NCBI RefSeq assembly: GCF_014201335.1
Contig: NZ_JACHEB010000002.1
Coordinates: 434,001 to 498,000 of the forward strand
Direction: 5' to 3'
DNA: 64,000 bases
From: Tunturiibacter gelidiferens
Lineage (GTDB): Bacteria > Acidobacteriota > Terriglobia > Terriglobales > Acidobacteriaceae
Shown: piece by piece, positions 17,992 through 26,793 of the stretch
Numbering within the stretch: position 1 is the first letter of the stretch
How the letters are laid out: each line of letters starts with the position of its first letter
Position numbers and translations under genes: made by a program
The notes under the pieces: model-generated
What the model was told of the DNA's origin: nothing
What the model saw: only the letters and a program-made list of their open reading frames with translations
Database searches by the model: none

Positions 17992-19419
17992 ATGAGCAAG
18001 AGCCGTTCGCCGCTATATGTCACGACATTGATCGCGGGCGCCTTTTTCATGGAGAACCTTGACGGCACGATCATCGCCACGGCGCTGCCGCAGATGGCGC
18101 GCAGCTTCCACGTGGGTGCGGTAAATCTGAACATCGGGATGACGGCGTATCTTCTGACGCTGGCGGTGTTCATACCGATCAGCGGGTGGGTAGCGGACCG
18201 GTATGGTTCGCGGTCGGTGTTTGCGTCGGCGATTGCGATCTTCACGCTGGCGTCGCTGCTTTGCGGGGAGGCGCGGACGCTGACCCAGTTCACGCTGATG
18301 CGGATTGTTCAGGGCATGGGCGGTGCAATGATGGTGCCGGTGGGACGGCTGATTGTGCTCCGCAATACGCCCAAGGAGGAGCTGACCCAGGCGATCGCAT
18401 ATATCACCTGGCCTGGGCTGACGGCCTTGGTGATTGGGCCGGCGCTGGGCGGTTTTATCACGACGTATGCAAGCTGGCATTGGATCTTCTTCCTGAATCT
18501 GCCACTGGGCGTGTTGGCCCTGACGCTGGCGCTGCTTTGGATTGAGAATGTACGGACGGATGAGCGGCATCCGTTCGACTGGCTGACGTTCGTACTGGGA
18601 GGATTTGCTTCGGTAGGCGTGGTGTACGCGATGGAGAAGCTGGGTGGCGAAGGAGGGCGCTGGCAGTTACCAGCGACCATCCTGGTGCTGAGCCTGCTGA
18701 GCGGTTCGGTGGCGGTGGCGGTTGGCAGGCGCAGGCCGGCGATCTCGCTGATCGACTTCGAGTCGCTACGGCTGAAGACGTACTCGCTTTCGGTATATGG
18801 GGCGAGTGCGTTTCGCGTTGCGGTGTCAGTGCTTCCGTTTCTTCTCCCCCTGATGTTCCAGATTGCATTTGGACTGAATGCATTTCGATCGGGGCTTTAT
18901 CTGCTGGCGCTGTTTGCGGGCGACCTAAGCATGAAGGCGTTTGTGATTCAAGCGCTTCGCCGGTTCGGGTTTCGGCGGATTCTGCTGGTGAATGGAGTGA
19001 TTACTGCTGCCTCGATGGTGTTATGTGCAACGCTGACGCCGGCGACGCCTCCCATGCTGATTGTGGCGATTCTGTTCTTTCATGGGGCATGCCGGTCCAT
19101 GGAGTTCACCTGCATGACGACGCTGGCGTACACGGAGATTCCGGCGAGCAGGATGAGCCGCGCGAACGGATTTTTGAGCGCCATCATGCAGCTCAGCATG
19201 GGACTTGGTGTGGCGGTGGGCGCGATAACGTTGCGGCTGGTGGCGCATGCGCATGGACACTCCGCCGTGACGCCGCAGCTGCGGGATTTTCATATTGCAA
19301 TCCTGGTGATGGCCGTGCTGGCGCTTGGACCGGTGGTGGATAGCCTGGGGCTGTCGCCGAACGCGGGCGTTGCCACAAGCGGCCATACGGAGGCGAATCT
19401 TGAGGTCAACCCAGTTTGA
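17992..19419 (+). CDS. MFS drug exporter, DHA2 family (MdtD-like)
   Basis: A 475-residue inner-membrane transporter expected to export drugs or other small organic compounds in exchange for protons. About 14 hydrophobic segments are visible. Family features: FFMENLDGTIIATALP in the first helix, motif A GWVADRYGSRSVF between helices 2 and 3, and the exporter motif GPALGGF in helix 5. The segment GGAMMVPVGRLIVL is close to E. coli MdtD. No TolC-like or membrane-fusion gene is next to it, so it may act alone. The neighbouring duplicated HEAT-like fragment suggests this gene sits in a region that has been rearranged. Confidence 0.88.
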   Translation: MSKSRSPLYVTTLIAGAFFMENLDGTIIATALPQMARSFHVGAVNLNIGMTAYLLTLAVFIPISGWVADRYGSRSVFASAIAIFTLASLLCGEARTLTQFTLMRIVQGMGGAMMVPVGRLIVLRNTPKEELTQAIAYITWPGLTALVIGPALGGFITTYASWHWIFFLNLPLGVLALTLALLWIENVRTDERHPFDWLTFVLGGFASVGVVYAMEKLGGEGGRWQLPATILVLSLLSGSVAVAVGRRRPAISLIDFESLRLKTYSLSVYGASAFRVAVSVLPFLLPLMFQIAFGLNAFRSGLYLLALFAGDLSMKAFVIQALRRFGFRRILLVNGVITAASMVLCATLTPATPPMLIVAILFFHGACRSMEFTCMTTLAYTEIPASRMSRANGFLSAIMQLSMGLGVAVGAITLRLVAHAHGHSAVTPQLRDFHIAILVMAVLALGPVVDSLGLSPNAGVATSGHTEANLEVNPV

Positions 19420-19469
19420 AGTGAGGACGAAAGGTCCGCTATGTTCGATGCGATGGTTGGTCGCGCTGA

Positions 19470-19643
19470 GGGTTGCGCATACGGACGCAAAGGCTGAGGG
19501 CTGCACAAACAATGTCGCTATTGGCTGAGGATGAGAGCAATGTGGTGTTCGCGGTGGAGGAGATGATTGAGAGTTTTTGCGCGAAGGAACATAGCGATGA
19601 AGTGCGGCGGGAATTAGTGAGCTATCTCGTTGAGGCCCAATAG
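19470..19643 (+). pseudogene. Decayed duplicate of part of the HEAT-like gene
   Basis: Reading in frame up to the TAG at 19641, this stretch encodes RLRAAQTMSLLAEDESNVV, matching RLRAAWTMSLLAEDESNVV of the gene at 17407-17943, with a similar Cys-containing stretch before it. Similarity then drops (a gap follows NVV) and returns weakly in VEEMIESF. A TGA precedes the matching part in frame. It is best read as a truncated remnant of a tandem duplication that once flanked the exporter gene. A 43-residue ORF starting at 19512 is possible but has no visible ribosome binding site. Confidence 0.7.
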
Positions 19644-20334
19644 CTATAGGAGCTTAGCCCCTTTTTGTATGTTGTGCTTCATGCATAGAAGTTGGATATT
19701 CTCTTCAGTGACTGATGTACCGCCCTTCGAATAAGGGAGGATGTGGTCAAAATGAAGATTTTGTTTCGAACCACACTGGATGCAGGCACCTCCATCTCGC
19801 TTCCAAACGGCTAATTTCACGAGTGAAGAGATAACTCGACGCTGCTCTATTGGCAGTCGTTCGGTAGACGGAAGGCTGGTTTCATCAGGAATTGAATGGA
19901 GCTTAAATTTGAAGACTCGTCGATTGCCATTCGTTTCTGTCCAGCTATCCACTAAATTGAATAGGCCGTTATAGGACCAGATACCATCCTTGATCTTTTC
20001 ATATACTCGGACGCGAGCGGGCGGGGCTTCACTGCGAACATAAGCCTGAGCCGCATCGTGAAAGTAGCCATTCTGCGTAAGTCTTCCTGACCTGGTGCTG
20101 AGAGGTTGGTCGACTTGCTTGGGATATGGAATTTCTTTCGTCTTTGGCTCATCGTGTCCCTCGTAAATAAGCACGATCCCGTCCTCTTCAAGCACATCAT
20201 CCTACGGGGCGCCTGGCCGATGTGAGGACAGCACAACAGAATGCGATTTCGTCGCATTGAAATTCATCCCGTTGAAGAGACAGACCTTCGCGATTACACA
20301 TCTCGATATACGAGATAATTTCATTTGATTGCAT
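19644..20334 (-). pseudogene. HNH endonuclease with SRA/YDG-like N-terminal domain, broken by amber stop and frameshift
   Basis: The C-terminal 183 codons from GTG 20195 are open and hold an HNH site: CIQCG, FDHILPYSKGG and ENIQLLCMKHNIQKG, with the zinc-type Cys pairs. Before it, IWSYNGLFNLVDSW and VFKFKL resemble the end of an SRA/YDG-type fold. Upstream, the same frame continues through a TAG at 20202-20204 (GAP-stop-DDVLEEDG, where relatives are remembered to carry Tyr), back to MNFNATKSH. The natural N-terminus from ATG 20334 (CNREGLSLQR) is in another frame, offset near 20268. Two lesions therefore separate the start from the nuclease. An intact protein would be about 230 residues and could cut modified DNA. 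A shortened HNH protein from GTG 20195 cannot be excluded. Confidence 0.72.
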
Positions 20335-20353
20335 GTAAGTATTATTGCCACAA

Positions 20354-20383
20354 ATGAAGGCCGCCATTGCTGGCGGCCTTCAT
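20354..20383 (-). terminator. Strong hairpin after the Tes-like gene
   Basis: A perfect 13-bp stem with a TTGC loop. It follows the radical SAM gene (stop at 20430) and precedes the broken HNH gene. There is no T run, so it may act as an mRNA 3' end stabiliser or a weak terminator. Confidence 0.6.
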
Positions 20384-20429
20384 TGTGGGTGTCTGGTTTG
20401 GCGTGAAGCGCGTCTACTGCATGCAATGA

Positions 20430-22520
20430 TTAGTCGCCGGAGACGGTCTCTTCGACTTTGGGTGCCGGAGCGGCCTTGATCTCTCCGAGGGAGATGAAGC
20501 CGGCGGGAGCGTCGGGCTCCTGCAGGATCTCCTTGCGGTAGAGCTTGGCCATGCGGGCGTTTTCGGCGTCCTGCTTGATCTTCGCATCGCGTGCGCGGAT
20601 CTTCTCTTCGCGAGAGTTCTTCGCGATGCCGGACTTGTCGAAAGTGTCGTTGGCGGCGGCGTTGACGTGCTCGTCGTTGAGGACCAGGTCGTACTTCATC
20701 TCGGCTTCGAGACCGACCTTCTTACCACCGGCGAAGATCTCGTGACGGCCATGCTCCTCGTACCACTTGGTCAGGGTGGAAGTCATGTGCATCTTTTCGA
20801 TGATGTTTCTCCAGCCCACGCCGGTGTTGTATGCGCAGAAGCTGATCTCACCCTCTTGTGTGGCGTAGGGGATGATGCACTGCTCGGTGCGGCGGAAGTC
20901 GTAGTTGAAGAGGTCCTGGAACCACATGCCGGCGATGAAGAGGAAGTTCCAGCGGTCCGCGCGGCGCTTCTCGATGTCGGCCATGGTGCGGTCCGCAGTG
21001 ACCTTGCCGTAGTTCTTTCCGGTAGCGCCGAAGCACTTATCGAACTTCTGCAGCAGGTCGACGATCTTGAAGTGCGTAGGGGCCTTCGACGGGTCGTAGT
21101 TGCGCAGCAGCGCAAGCGACACACCCACGATCGAAAGGAACTTGCCGCGAGCCGCATCGTTGATCTTTGCGACATCCTTCGCGAGCTGCACGGCATCGAG
21201 GAAGGCGGTGACCGGAACGGCCTCTTTGGTCTCCTTGTCGATCATCAGAGCCATGCCGATGCCGCAGTTGGGATGGCAACCGCAGGAGAGCTGACCCCAG
21301 TCGCGGTCCGGTCCGTGCACGAGGTCGGCCCAGTCGGAGAAGGTGGACATAAACGAGATCGGGAACCAGTCGCGGGTGCTCTCACCAAGGCCAGTCTGGT
21401 CACGGACGTCGTGTGCAAGGTGCGACAGAGTGTAACGCTGCGCATGGCGACGCTCGTCGGAGATGTCTTCGTCGCGACCGGTAAAGCTGACGGGCTGGAA
21501 CGAGAGGAAGTTGATCTTCTTCGGGTTGTCGAGTGCGAACTCGATAATCCGGCCGACCTGCTCGTTGTTGATGCCGTTGATGATGCAGGTGACGGGGACG
21601 ATGTCCACGCCGGCCTCATGCAGGTTGTGAATGGCCTGAAGCTTCACGTCAAACGCGTTGCCAACCTTACGGTGCGAGTTCGGCGCATTGCCGATACCGT
21701 CGAACTGGAGATAGGCGTAGCGGAGGCCGGCTTCTGCAGCAGCCTTGGCAAACTCCTTGGACTTCGCGAACTCAATGCCGTTGGTCGCGGCCTGTACAGA
21801 GTTGTAACCAACCTTGCGGGCGTAGGCGACGGCGTCGAGGAAGTAAGGCGACAGCGTTGGTTCACCACCCGAAAACTGCACGCTCATCTGACGACGCGGC
21901 TTGATCGTGATCGCGTTGTCGAGCATGGTCTTGATCTCGTCCCACGTCAGCTCATGGACGAAGCCGACCTGGTTGGCGTCCATGAAGCAGGGATCGCACA
22001 TCATGTTGCAACGGTTCGTCAGGTCGATCGTAAGAACCGATCCGCGGCCGTGCGTCACGGTCGAGGTGCCGTGGTTGTGCAGCTTCTCGTCGTTGTGGGC
22101 GCGAATGTCGCGGCCAGGGAAGACGTCTTCGAGGTGCTTCATCATCGGCGGGTCGATGGACATGACGTCCTCGAAGTGGCCGTGAATCGGGCAGTCCTTG
22201 ACCATCAGGATCTGGCCGTCGCGCTCAATGATCTGGGCCTTGATCTCGCCGACCTTCTCGTTGAGCAGGATCTCGTGAGGCAGCTTGCCGTCAACGATCT
22301 GCTGACGAATCTCCGGGATGCACTTCGGGCAGAGAGAATCGGTCGTGCGGGGCCAGCCCAGGGGCGGCTTCTCTTTCTGATAGCTCTTCAGAAGCGGCTT
22401 ATCGCTCCACCGGGGGGTGAAGCTGGCGTTGGGGCTGAACGAGTTCAGCTTGTTGAATACTGCCCAACCTGCTTTGGCTCCATAGGTGAGAGCTTTTTCC
22501 GCAATTTTTGCCTTCGGCAT
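20430..22520 (-). CDS. Tes/MJ0619-like radical SAM protein (candidate membrane-spanning lipid synthase)
   Basis: A 696-residue radical SAM enzyme. The 4Fe-4S motif CNMMCDPC (CX3CX2C) sits in LTIDLTNRCNMMCDPCF, near residue 175, followed by SGGEPTLSPYF. Before it is the Cys-rich SLCPKC plus DCPIHGHF region typical of the archaeal MJ0619/Tes group; after the barrel come CGCHPNCGIG and ISFCAYNTGVGWRN, which also resemble Tes-family metal-site segments. Tes joins lipid tails into membrane-spanning tetraethers; acidobacteria are known to make iso-diabolic acid and related membrane-spanning lipids. The family call is good; the reaction here is inference. The C-terminal 90 residues are charged and helical. 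AGGAGA lies 9 nt before the ATG. It stands alone. Confidence 0.82.
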   Translation of the reverse strand: MPKAKIAEKALTYGAKAGWAVFNKLNSFSPNASFTPRWSDKPLLKSYQKEKPPLGWPRTTDSLCPKCIPEIRQQIVDGKLPHEILLNEKVGEIKAQIIERDGQILMVKDCPIHGHFEDVMSIDPPMMKHLEDVFPGRDIRAHNDEKLHNHGTSTVTHGRGSVLTIDLTNRCNMMCDPCFMDANQVGFVHELTWDEIKTMLDNAITIKPRRQMSVQFSGGEPTLSPYFLDAVAYARKVGYNSVQAATNGIEFAKSKEFAKAAAEAGLRYAYLQFDGIGNAPNSHRKVGNAFDVKLQAIHNLHEAGVDIVPVTCIINGINNEQVGRIIEFALDNPKKINFLSFQPVSFTGRDEDISDERRHAQRYTLSHLAHDVRDQTGLGESTRDWFPISFMSTFSDWADLVHGPDRDWGQLSCGCHPNCGIGMALMIDKETKEAVPVTAFLDAVQLAKDVAKINDAARGKFLSIVGVSLALLRNYDPSKAPTHFKIVDLLQKFDKCFGATGKNYGKVTADRTMADIEKRRADRWNFLFIAGMWFQDLFNYDFRRTEQCIIPYATQEGEISFCAYNTGVGWRNIIEKMHMTSTLTKWYEEHGRHEIFAGGKKVGLEAEMKYDLVLNDEHVNAAANDTFDKSGIAKNSREEKIRARDAKIKQDAENARMAKLYRKEILQEPDAPAGFISLGEIKAAPAPKVEETVSGD

Positions 22521-22991
22521 GTACTTTGTCTCCTGAGTGTTCGTCTAACTCTTCCAGATGTCTTCTGGATTGTTACTTAATTTCGTCTACGAAGACCGTT
22601 TTTTACACTGCTGATCCGATGCGGTTACCGCGAAGAGCAACCCTCGCTTGATCGACCTATCTGTTGCTTTTCCTGTCAGATGCAGCGGGGATCCGGTTCG
22701 ACTCACCCCTTAACAGTACCCAGCTTGGGGGTCATATCGAAGCATGTGGTATCGAACGGCAAGAATCTGCATTGAACGGCAGTTTAGAGCGGCGGATGGG
22801 GGCGAAGTTTTTACGCTCAATAAGGAAAATATGTCACTGAAAGTCTGAATCTGAGGAAGCGGCCGCAGTGTCGGTGCATATCGCGTTGAGAGTTGTGATT
22901 GCAGATAGCAGCAAAACCAAGATCAACCGCCGACGCATACGAATGACTGCGTTGCCTCCATCAATAGGACGTAGCGGAACTCCACTCAAGC
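22521..22991. other. Intergenic region upstream of the Tes-like gene
   Basis: About 470 bp without a supportable gene. It should hold the promoter of the Tes-like gene, but no clear -35/-10 pair was found. A short repeat of ATTGAACGGCA / ATCGAACGGCA occurs near 22750-22785. Nothing else stands out. Confidence 0.4.
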
Positions 22992-23837
22992 TTATTTGAG
23001 GTGAGTGATTTCGAGCGCCTCATCGAGAAACTCAGTAACGACAAAGCCGATTGCACCGCCGGCCATCGAGGTGCCAAAGGTCTGTGCTGTCTGGCTGAAG
23101 CTGCGATTTATATCAGGGTAGTATGCGTTGCTAAGGGCGGCTCCAAAAACGCGGCCGGAGATAAGGGAGTAGTTCGGTGTAGCATGGCCATCGTCTGCGC
23201 GGGTGATGAGAGCGCGGGTTGCGGCGTATGCGGCGCGTTTGACTACATTGTGGCCTTTGCCCATCTTGTAGTAACGCGGATCCTCATGAAAGAGCGGAGC
23301 GAAGACGACGTTGCCGAAGATGTTCTGACTGGTGTTGCGTAAAGCGGCGGCGGCCAGGCGTTCCCCGAATGCACCACTGTCGGTACCGTAGTTGGGGGTG
23401 CCGTTGATGAGTTGAGTGTATGCCGCTGAGGTAGTCCATCCGACGAGAGAGAACAGGGTAAAGCTCTGCTTGAATCCCATCACCTCTTTATCGTGCGCGG
23501 AGAGGGGTGGAGCTACTTGCCCAGGGTAGATGGTGATATCGCTGCGCGTGGCTAGAATCCTGCGTTTCACTGAGGCTGGATTGAAGGCGTCGCCTACCGG
23601 GTTCGCGAAACTGTCCGTTTCGTTGCCTGAACCGCTGGATTCGTCGGTGGAAGAGGTGCTGCTTGAGACCTCAGGAGCGTCGGGAAGAGAGAGCATGGCG
23701 TTCGTTGCGACGAGCGCGCGGGGTTGGGTTTGCGCCTTCGCGATGAGGCCCATTGAGGCAAGCAACGCCACGGTGGTGAAGATGAGGCTTTTATTGAGGA
23801 GCTTTCCTGAAGCCAGCCGTACCCTTGCAATTGTCAA
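22992..23837 (-). CDS. Conserved exported protein of acidobacterial type, unknown function
   Basis: A 281-residue protein with a signal peptide (about residues 1-36, ending KAQ), a Ser/Thr/Asp-rich linker (to about 75) and a C-terminal domain rich in Gly, Ala and aromatic residues. The segments VFAPLFHEDPRYYKMGKGH, ATRALITRADDG and ALSNAYYPDINR look like a conserved family I associate with this phylum, but I cannot give it a name. Alternating hydrophobic and glycine-rich stretches hint at membrane or outer-membrane association. It is divergent from the small gene at 24078 and has no operon partner. Confidence 0.75.
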   Translation of the reverse strand: MTIARVRLASGKLLNKSLIFTTVALLASMGLIAKAQTQPRALVATNAMLSLPDAPEVSSSTSSTDESSGSGNETDSFANPVGDAFNPASVKRRILATRSDITIYPGQVAPPLSAHDKEVMGFKQSFTLFSLVGWTTSAAYTQLINGTPNYGTDSGAFGERLAAAALRNTSQNIFGNVVFAPLFHEDPRYYKMGKGHNVVKRAAYAATRALITRADDGHATPNYSLISGRVFGAALSNAYYPDINRSFSQTAQTFGTSMAGGAIGFVVTEFLDEALEITHLK

Positions 23838-24077
23838 AAAATAACTCCCTTACAGGCTAAATATCTCACCACCGGTTAGAGTTCAGCGACCGGCTATTGG
23901 TCGCAACCTGCATGATGAGAACTTTTGCCTACGTATAACGGACGCACAAACGTCACGGCAAGTTGTATTTACCCACTCCGCCCCATCCAAACACTTGTTA
24001 CCATCCCGGCACGTAGATGCAATGACCATTGACGCTCTCTTTTCCACATCATCTAATCAATTGGTGGAGGTGCGCGC

Positions 24078-24320
24078 ATGTCAACCGAAGAGCCGAAGCG
24101 ACCGTGGGAGCAACAGTTGCGGGATGCGGCAACCCACCTGGAAGCAGATCTTAAGAACGTCGTAAAGTACATCAACGATGAAGTGGTGCCCGATGTGCGG
24201 CGCAACGGCTCAGAGGCGCTAAGAGCTGCTGCAGCAGAGTTACACAAACTCGCATCGCGAATGGACGATCATGCGCGCAGGTCGTCAACCCCACCACCGA
24301 AAGACACATCGAAGCCGTGA
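24078..24320 (+). CDS. Small helical protein, unknown function
   Basis: An 80-residue, highly charged, helical protein (LRDAATHLEADLKNVVKYI and ALRAAAAELHKLASRM) with a Pro-rich tail and no membrane segment or catalytic motif. GGAGG stands a few bases before the ATG, supporting translation. Its stop overlaps the GTG start of the RlpA gene by four bases (GTGA), so the two are translationally coupled and likely act in the same envelope process. I do not recognise a family. Confidence 0.72.
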   Translation: MSTEEPKRPWEQQLRDAATHLEADLKNVVKYINDEVVPDVRRNGSEALRAAAAELHKLASRMDDHARRSSTPPPKDTSKP

Positions 24321-25099
24321 TCACCGTCCGGCGTAGGTGTGCCGCAATGCTGTCGGCGTGTGCGCTGATAGTCAGCGGTTGCCATAAGGAGAAAACGAGA
24401 GCCTACCGGCCGCCTCCTCCGCCGTCGACGACAACTGCGTCCAGTCAAGGCAAAGTTTCGCGGGGATCGCGGACAAACCCCACAGCTGCTCAAATATCAC
24501 CTCAACCGACTCCAGCCCCGATTCCAGGCAATCTTGGAAAGCCCGTCTCAAGTGAGGTAGGAATGGCGAGCTGGTATGGCCCTCCCTACGCCGGTCGAAA
24601 AGGCGCTGACGGCACGGTCTACGACCAGAACGCGATGACCGCCGCGCACCTGACTCTCCCCATGGGGACCATGGTGCGTGTGACAAATCTGACCAACAAC
24701 CAATCTGTCGTGGTGAAGATCACTGATCGCGGCCCGTTCGTTCATGGACGCATTATCGATCTGTCACTTGCCGCCGCGAAGGCGACCGGAGTGTATCGCG
24801 CCGGCGTCGCCAAAGTGAAGGTGGAAGCGTTCGCAGCGCCCGTTCGTGCGAACGGCGATCCGGGCGGACACTGGTGCGTACAGGTCGGGGCCTTTGCGCG
24901 AGAATCTGACGCAATAAAGCTTAAAGAGGAGATGATTCGACGCTACGCCACGGCCAAGGTCATCGAGTTCCCCGGGCCCACCGGGCATTGGGTCAGGATC
25001 AGCCCAAAGCTGCCGAACAAAAGCAATGCAACCGAGGTGGCCGACAGCATTCACCCCAAAGATCCTGCCGCTGCGCCCTATCTGATCCGAACCGACTAG
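24317..25099 (+). CDS. rlpA: RlpA-like septal lipoprotein with DPBB and SPOR domains
   Basis: RlpA proteins act in the periplasm on peptidoglycan at the division site; in Pseudomonas RlpA is a lytic transglycosylase for denuded glycan strands. The lipobox LIVSGC places the mature Cys at about residue 22. A Pro-rich linker leads to the double-psi beta-barrel (about 80-170): GMASWYGPPYAGRKGADG, MTAAHLTLPMGTMVRVTNL and VVKITDRGPF, including the conserved His and Asp. The C-terminal SPOR domain (about 185-240, WCVQVGAFARESDAIKL) should bind denuded peptidoglycan. Translation starts at GTG 24317, coupled to the preceding small gene. Confidence 0.92.
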   Translation: MITVRRRCAAMLSACALIVSGCHKEKTRAYRPPPPPSTTTASSQGKVSRGSRTNPTAAQISPQPTPAPIPGNLGKPVSSEVGMASWYGPPYAGRKGADGTVYDQNAMTAAHLTLPMGTMVRVTNLTNNQSVVVKITDRGPFVHGRIIDLSLAAAKATGVYRAGVAKVKVEAFAAPVRANGDPGGHWCVQVGAFARESDAIKLKEEMIRRYATAKVIEFPGPTGHWVRISPKLPNKSNATEVADSIHPKDPAAAPYLIRTD

Positions 25100-25104
25100 C
25101 GATG

Positions 25105-26793
25105 CTACTTCCGGGGCGGCGGGGGAGGATCATAGTACGGAAGCTTTTGCTGCTCCACCGTTGCACGCTTCACGCCGATGTCGTCAAAGAGCAGGCTGGG
25201 AGCAATGGTGGTCTGGGGCACCGTACCGAGCGAGTTCGAAACATAGGGGTCGTTGCCGGCGGCGACGATATCTGAGCGCAGGCTGCGGTTGTCGAGCTCA
25301 TCGAAGATCGCGCCGCGAACCAGTTGGCGTGAGCCATCAGGGTGCACGAGATAGAGTAGCCGCGGAAGAAGCTCGCCACCGAGGGTCTCGACGGAGTAGA
25401 CGTCGCGGCCTTGCTCCTTCGCCATACCGAGAAGACGTTGATTGAGTTCGCCTCGCGACAGAGGATGGCTCGACTTGACCAGAATGACTCCAGCGCGCGA
25501 ATGAGCTGACTGTGCCGGCGCGGCGCGCCCATGGCCATTCGAGTTGTCAAAGTCTTTAATGGGCTCCCGGCCGATAAGAAAATTCTCGAGCTTGCCATTG
25601 ACGACGATATCGACCGACTGTGCAGGGACACCCTCGTCATCGATCTTGTAAGCGCCAAGAAGAGCCTTCCCGTCGAACTTTGCTTCCAACGGATCATCCG
25701 TGACGCTGAGCATCTCCGGCAGAACGCGCGCCTTGAAGCTAGAAGAGTAGGCGCCAGTAGTGCGCGCAGTAGTGCCCATCTCCGGCCTGTCGGCCTCGAT
25801 GTTGGGCACGAGCAGTCGGTCGATCACGTCCGAAGCAGCATCTCCGCTAAAGAGCACGGGCCCGTGATAGTCATCCGCCGAAACTACTGGAGCATTGCGA
25901 AGCTCTTCAAAGCTCTTAAGATCCTCGATGACGCGTTTACGAAAGGCACCTGCGTCTTCGAGTTCCTTCGCGTTGGCAGCGACAGTTCCGTTGTCGCGGC
26001 TCAGGCGCATGCCGTCCCCTGCCTGTCCGCCTACGCTGATCGCACCATCGTAGCCGGTGTAGCCCTGCCGCACTACGGTCCCTTCGGTGTTAACGAGATA
26101 GCGGTTGAGTGCGATGCCGCGAATGTTAGCGGTCGAGTATTGGACGTGCTCTGCGAAAGACCGAACCTGTGGGTCCGAGGCAAAGAGGCCGCTGGCCTCA
26201 ACAATACGTCGCTTCCACTCTGCGCGATCAAGATCAAGCGTGACGAGGGAAGAGATCTGCACAACCGGCTTGGCTTGGGCAAAGTCGGGCTGTGCCTGCA
26301 CAGATTGAAACTGCTTCAATGCAGCCTGCTTGGCAGAATAAGCTCGCAGAGCGTTTTTATAGGCGGCGTCAGTTGCCGTCCAGAGCGCATACCGCAGTGC
26401 TTCGGGGTCATTGTCCGTCGGGGCCAGTTCAACTGTGCCGTCACCACGGCTGGTGCTGCTGTCTACGGCATAGTCGCCGATGCGCACAGTGACGCGGACG
26501 ATCCGCTGATGATTGTCTTCTTCGCGTGTAAGCGCACCGTAGTTGGCGACAGCTTCGTAGGAGTTCAGGTCGTCCAGGCGGTACTCCACAAAGTAGGGAT
26601 GTTGCATACCCGGAAGCAACAACGCCTTCTCGCGGTCGAGCTCTACCTGCATCGCATGAATCATAGGATCGTTCGCTGCAGGCGCACTTTCAGCAATAGC
26701 CGTATTTGTAACTGCAACCGTACTCAAACAAGCGATCGACCAGAGCGCTCCATAAACAATACCGGCAACCTGTGTCTTCCGTAGTAAACCCAT
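25105..26793 (-). CDS. Exported TldE-like protein (TldD/PmbA family, metal site lost)
   Basis: A 562-residue member of the TldD/PmbA family with an N-terminal signal peptide (about residues 1-34, ending AIAES). At the position of the HExxxH metal motif of its neighbour, this protein has SDVIDRLLVP, and the C-terminal Cys ligand is replaced (SNSLGTVPQTTIAP). It therefore matches the non-catalytic TldE role in the cytoplasmic TldD/TldE protease, but is predicted periplasmic. The rest of the fold is kept: SVTDDPL, YKIDDEGVPAQSVDIV and DFDNSNGHGRAA parallel the neighbour. Its ATG overlaps the stop of the upstream TldD-like gene by one base (TAATG), indicating coupled synthesis in equal amounts. 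Confidence 0.85.
   Translation of the reverse strand: MGLLRKTQVAGIVYGALWSIACLSTVAVTNTAIAESAPAANDPMIHAMQVELDREKALLLPGMQHPYFVEYRLDDLNSYEAVANYGALTREEDNHQRIVRVTVRIGDYAVDSSTSRGDGTVELAPTDNDPEALRYALWTATDAAYKNALRAYSAKQAALKQFQSVQAQPDFAQAKPVVQISSLVTLDLDRAEWKRRIVEASGLFASDPQVRSFAEHVQYSTANIRGIALNRYLVNTEGTVVRQGYTGYDGAISVGGQAGDGMRLSRDNGTVAANAKELEDAGAFRKRVIEDLKSFEELRNAPVVSADDYHGPVLFSGDAASDVIDRLLVPNIEADRPEMGTTARTTGAYSSSFKARVLPEMLSVTDDPLEAKFDGKALLGAYKIDDEGVPAQSVDIVVNGKLENFLIGREPIKDFDNSNGHGRAAPAQSAHSRAGVILVKSSHPLSRGELNQRLLGMAKEQGRDVYSVETLGGELLPRLLYLVHPDGSRQLVRGAIFDELDNRSLRSDIVAAGNDPYVSNSLGTVPQTTIAPSLLFDDIGVKRATVEQQKLPYYDPPPPPRK

Noticed and set aside
20667..22580. 637-codon open frame on the plus strand opposite the Tes-like gene
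   Set aside because: It mirrors the codons of a clearly conserved protein on the other strand, shows no domain, and has the Val/Asp/Leu/Arg bias of antisense frames in GC-rich DNA.
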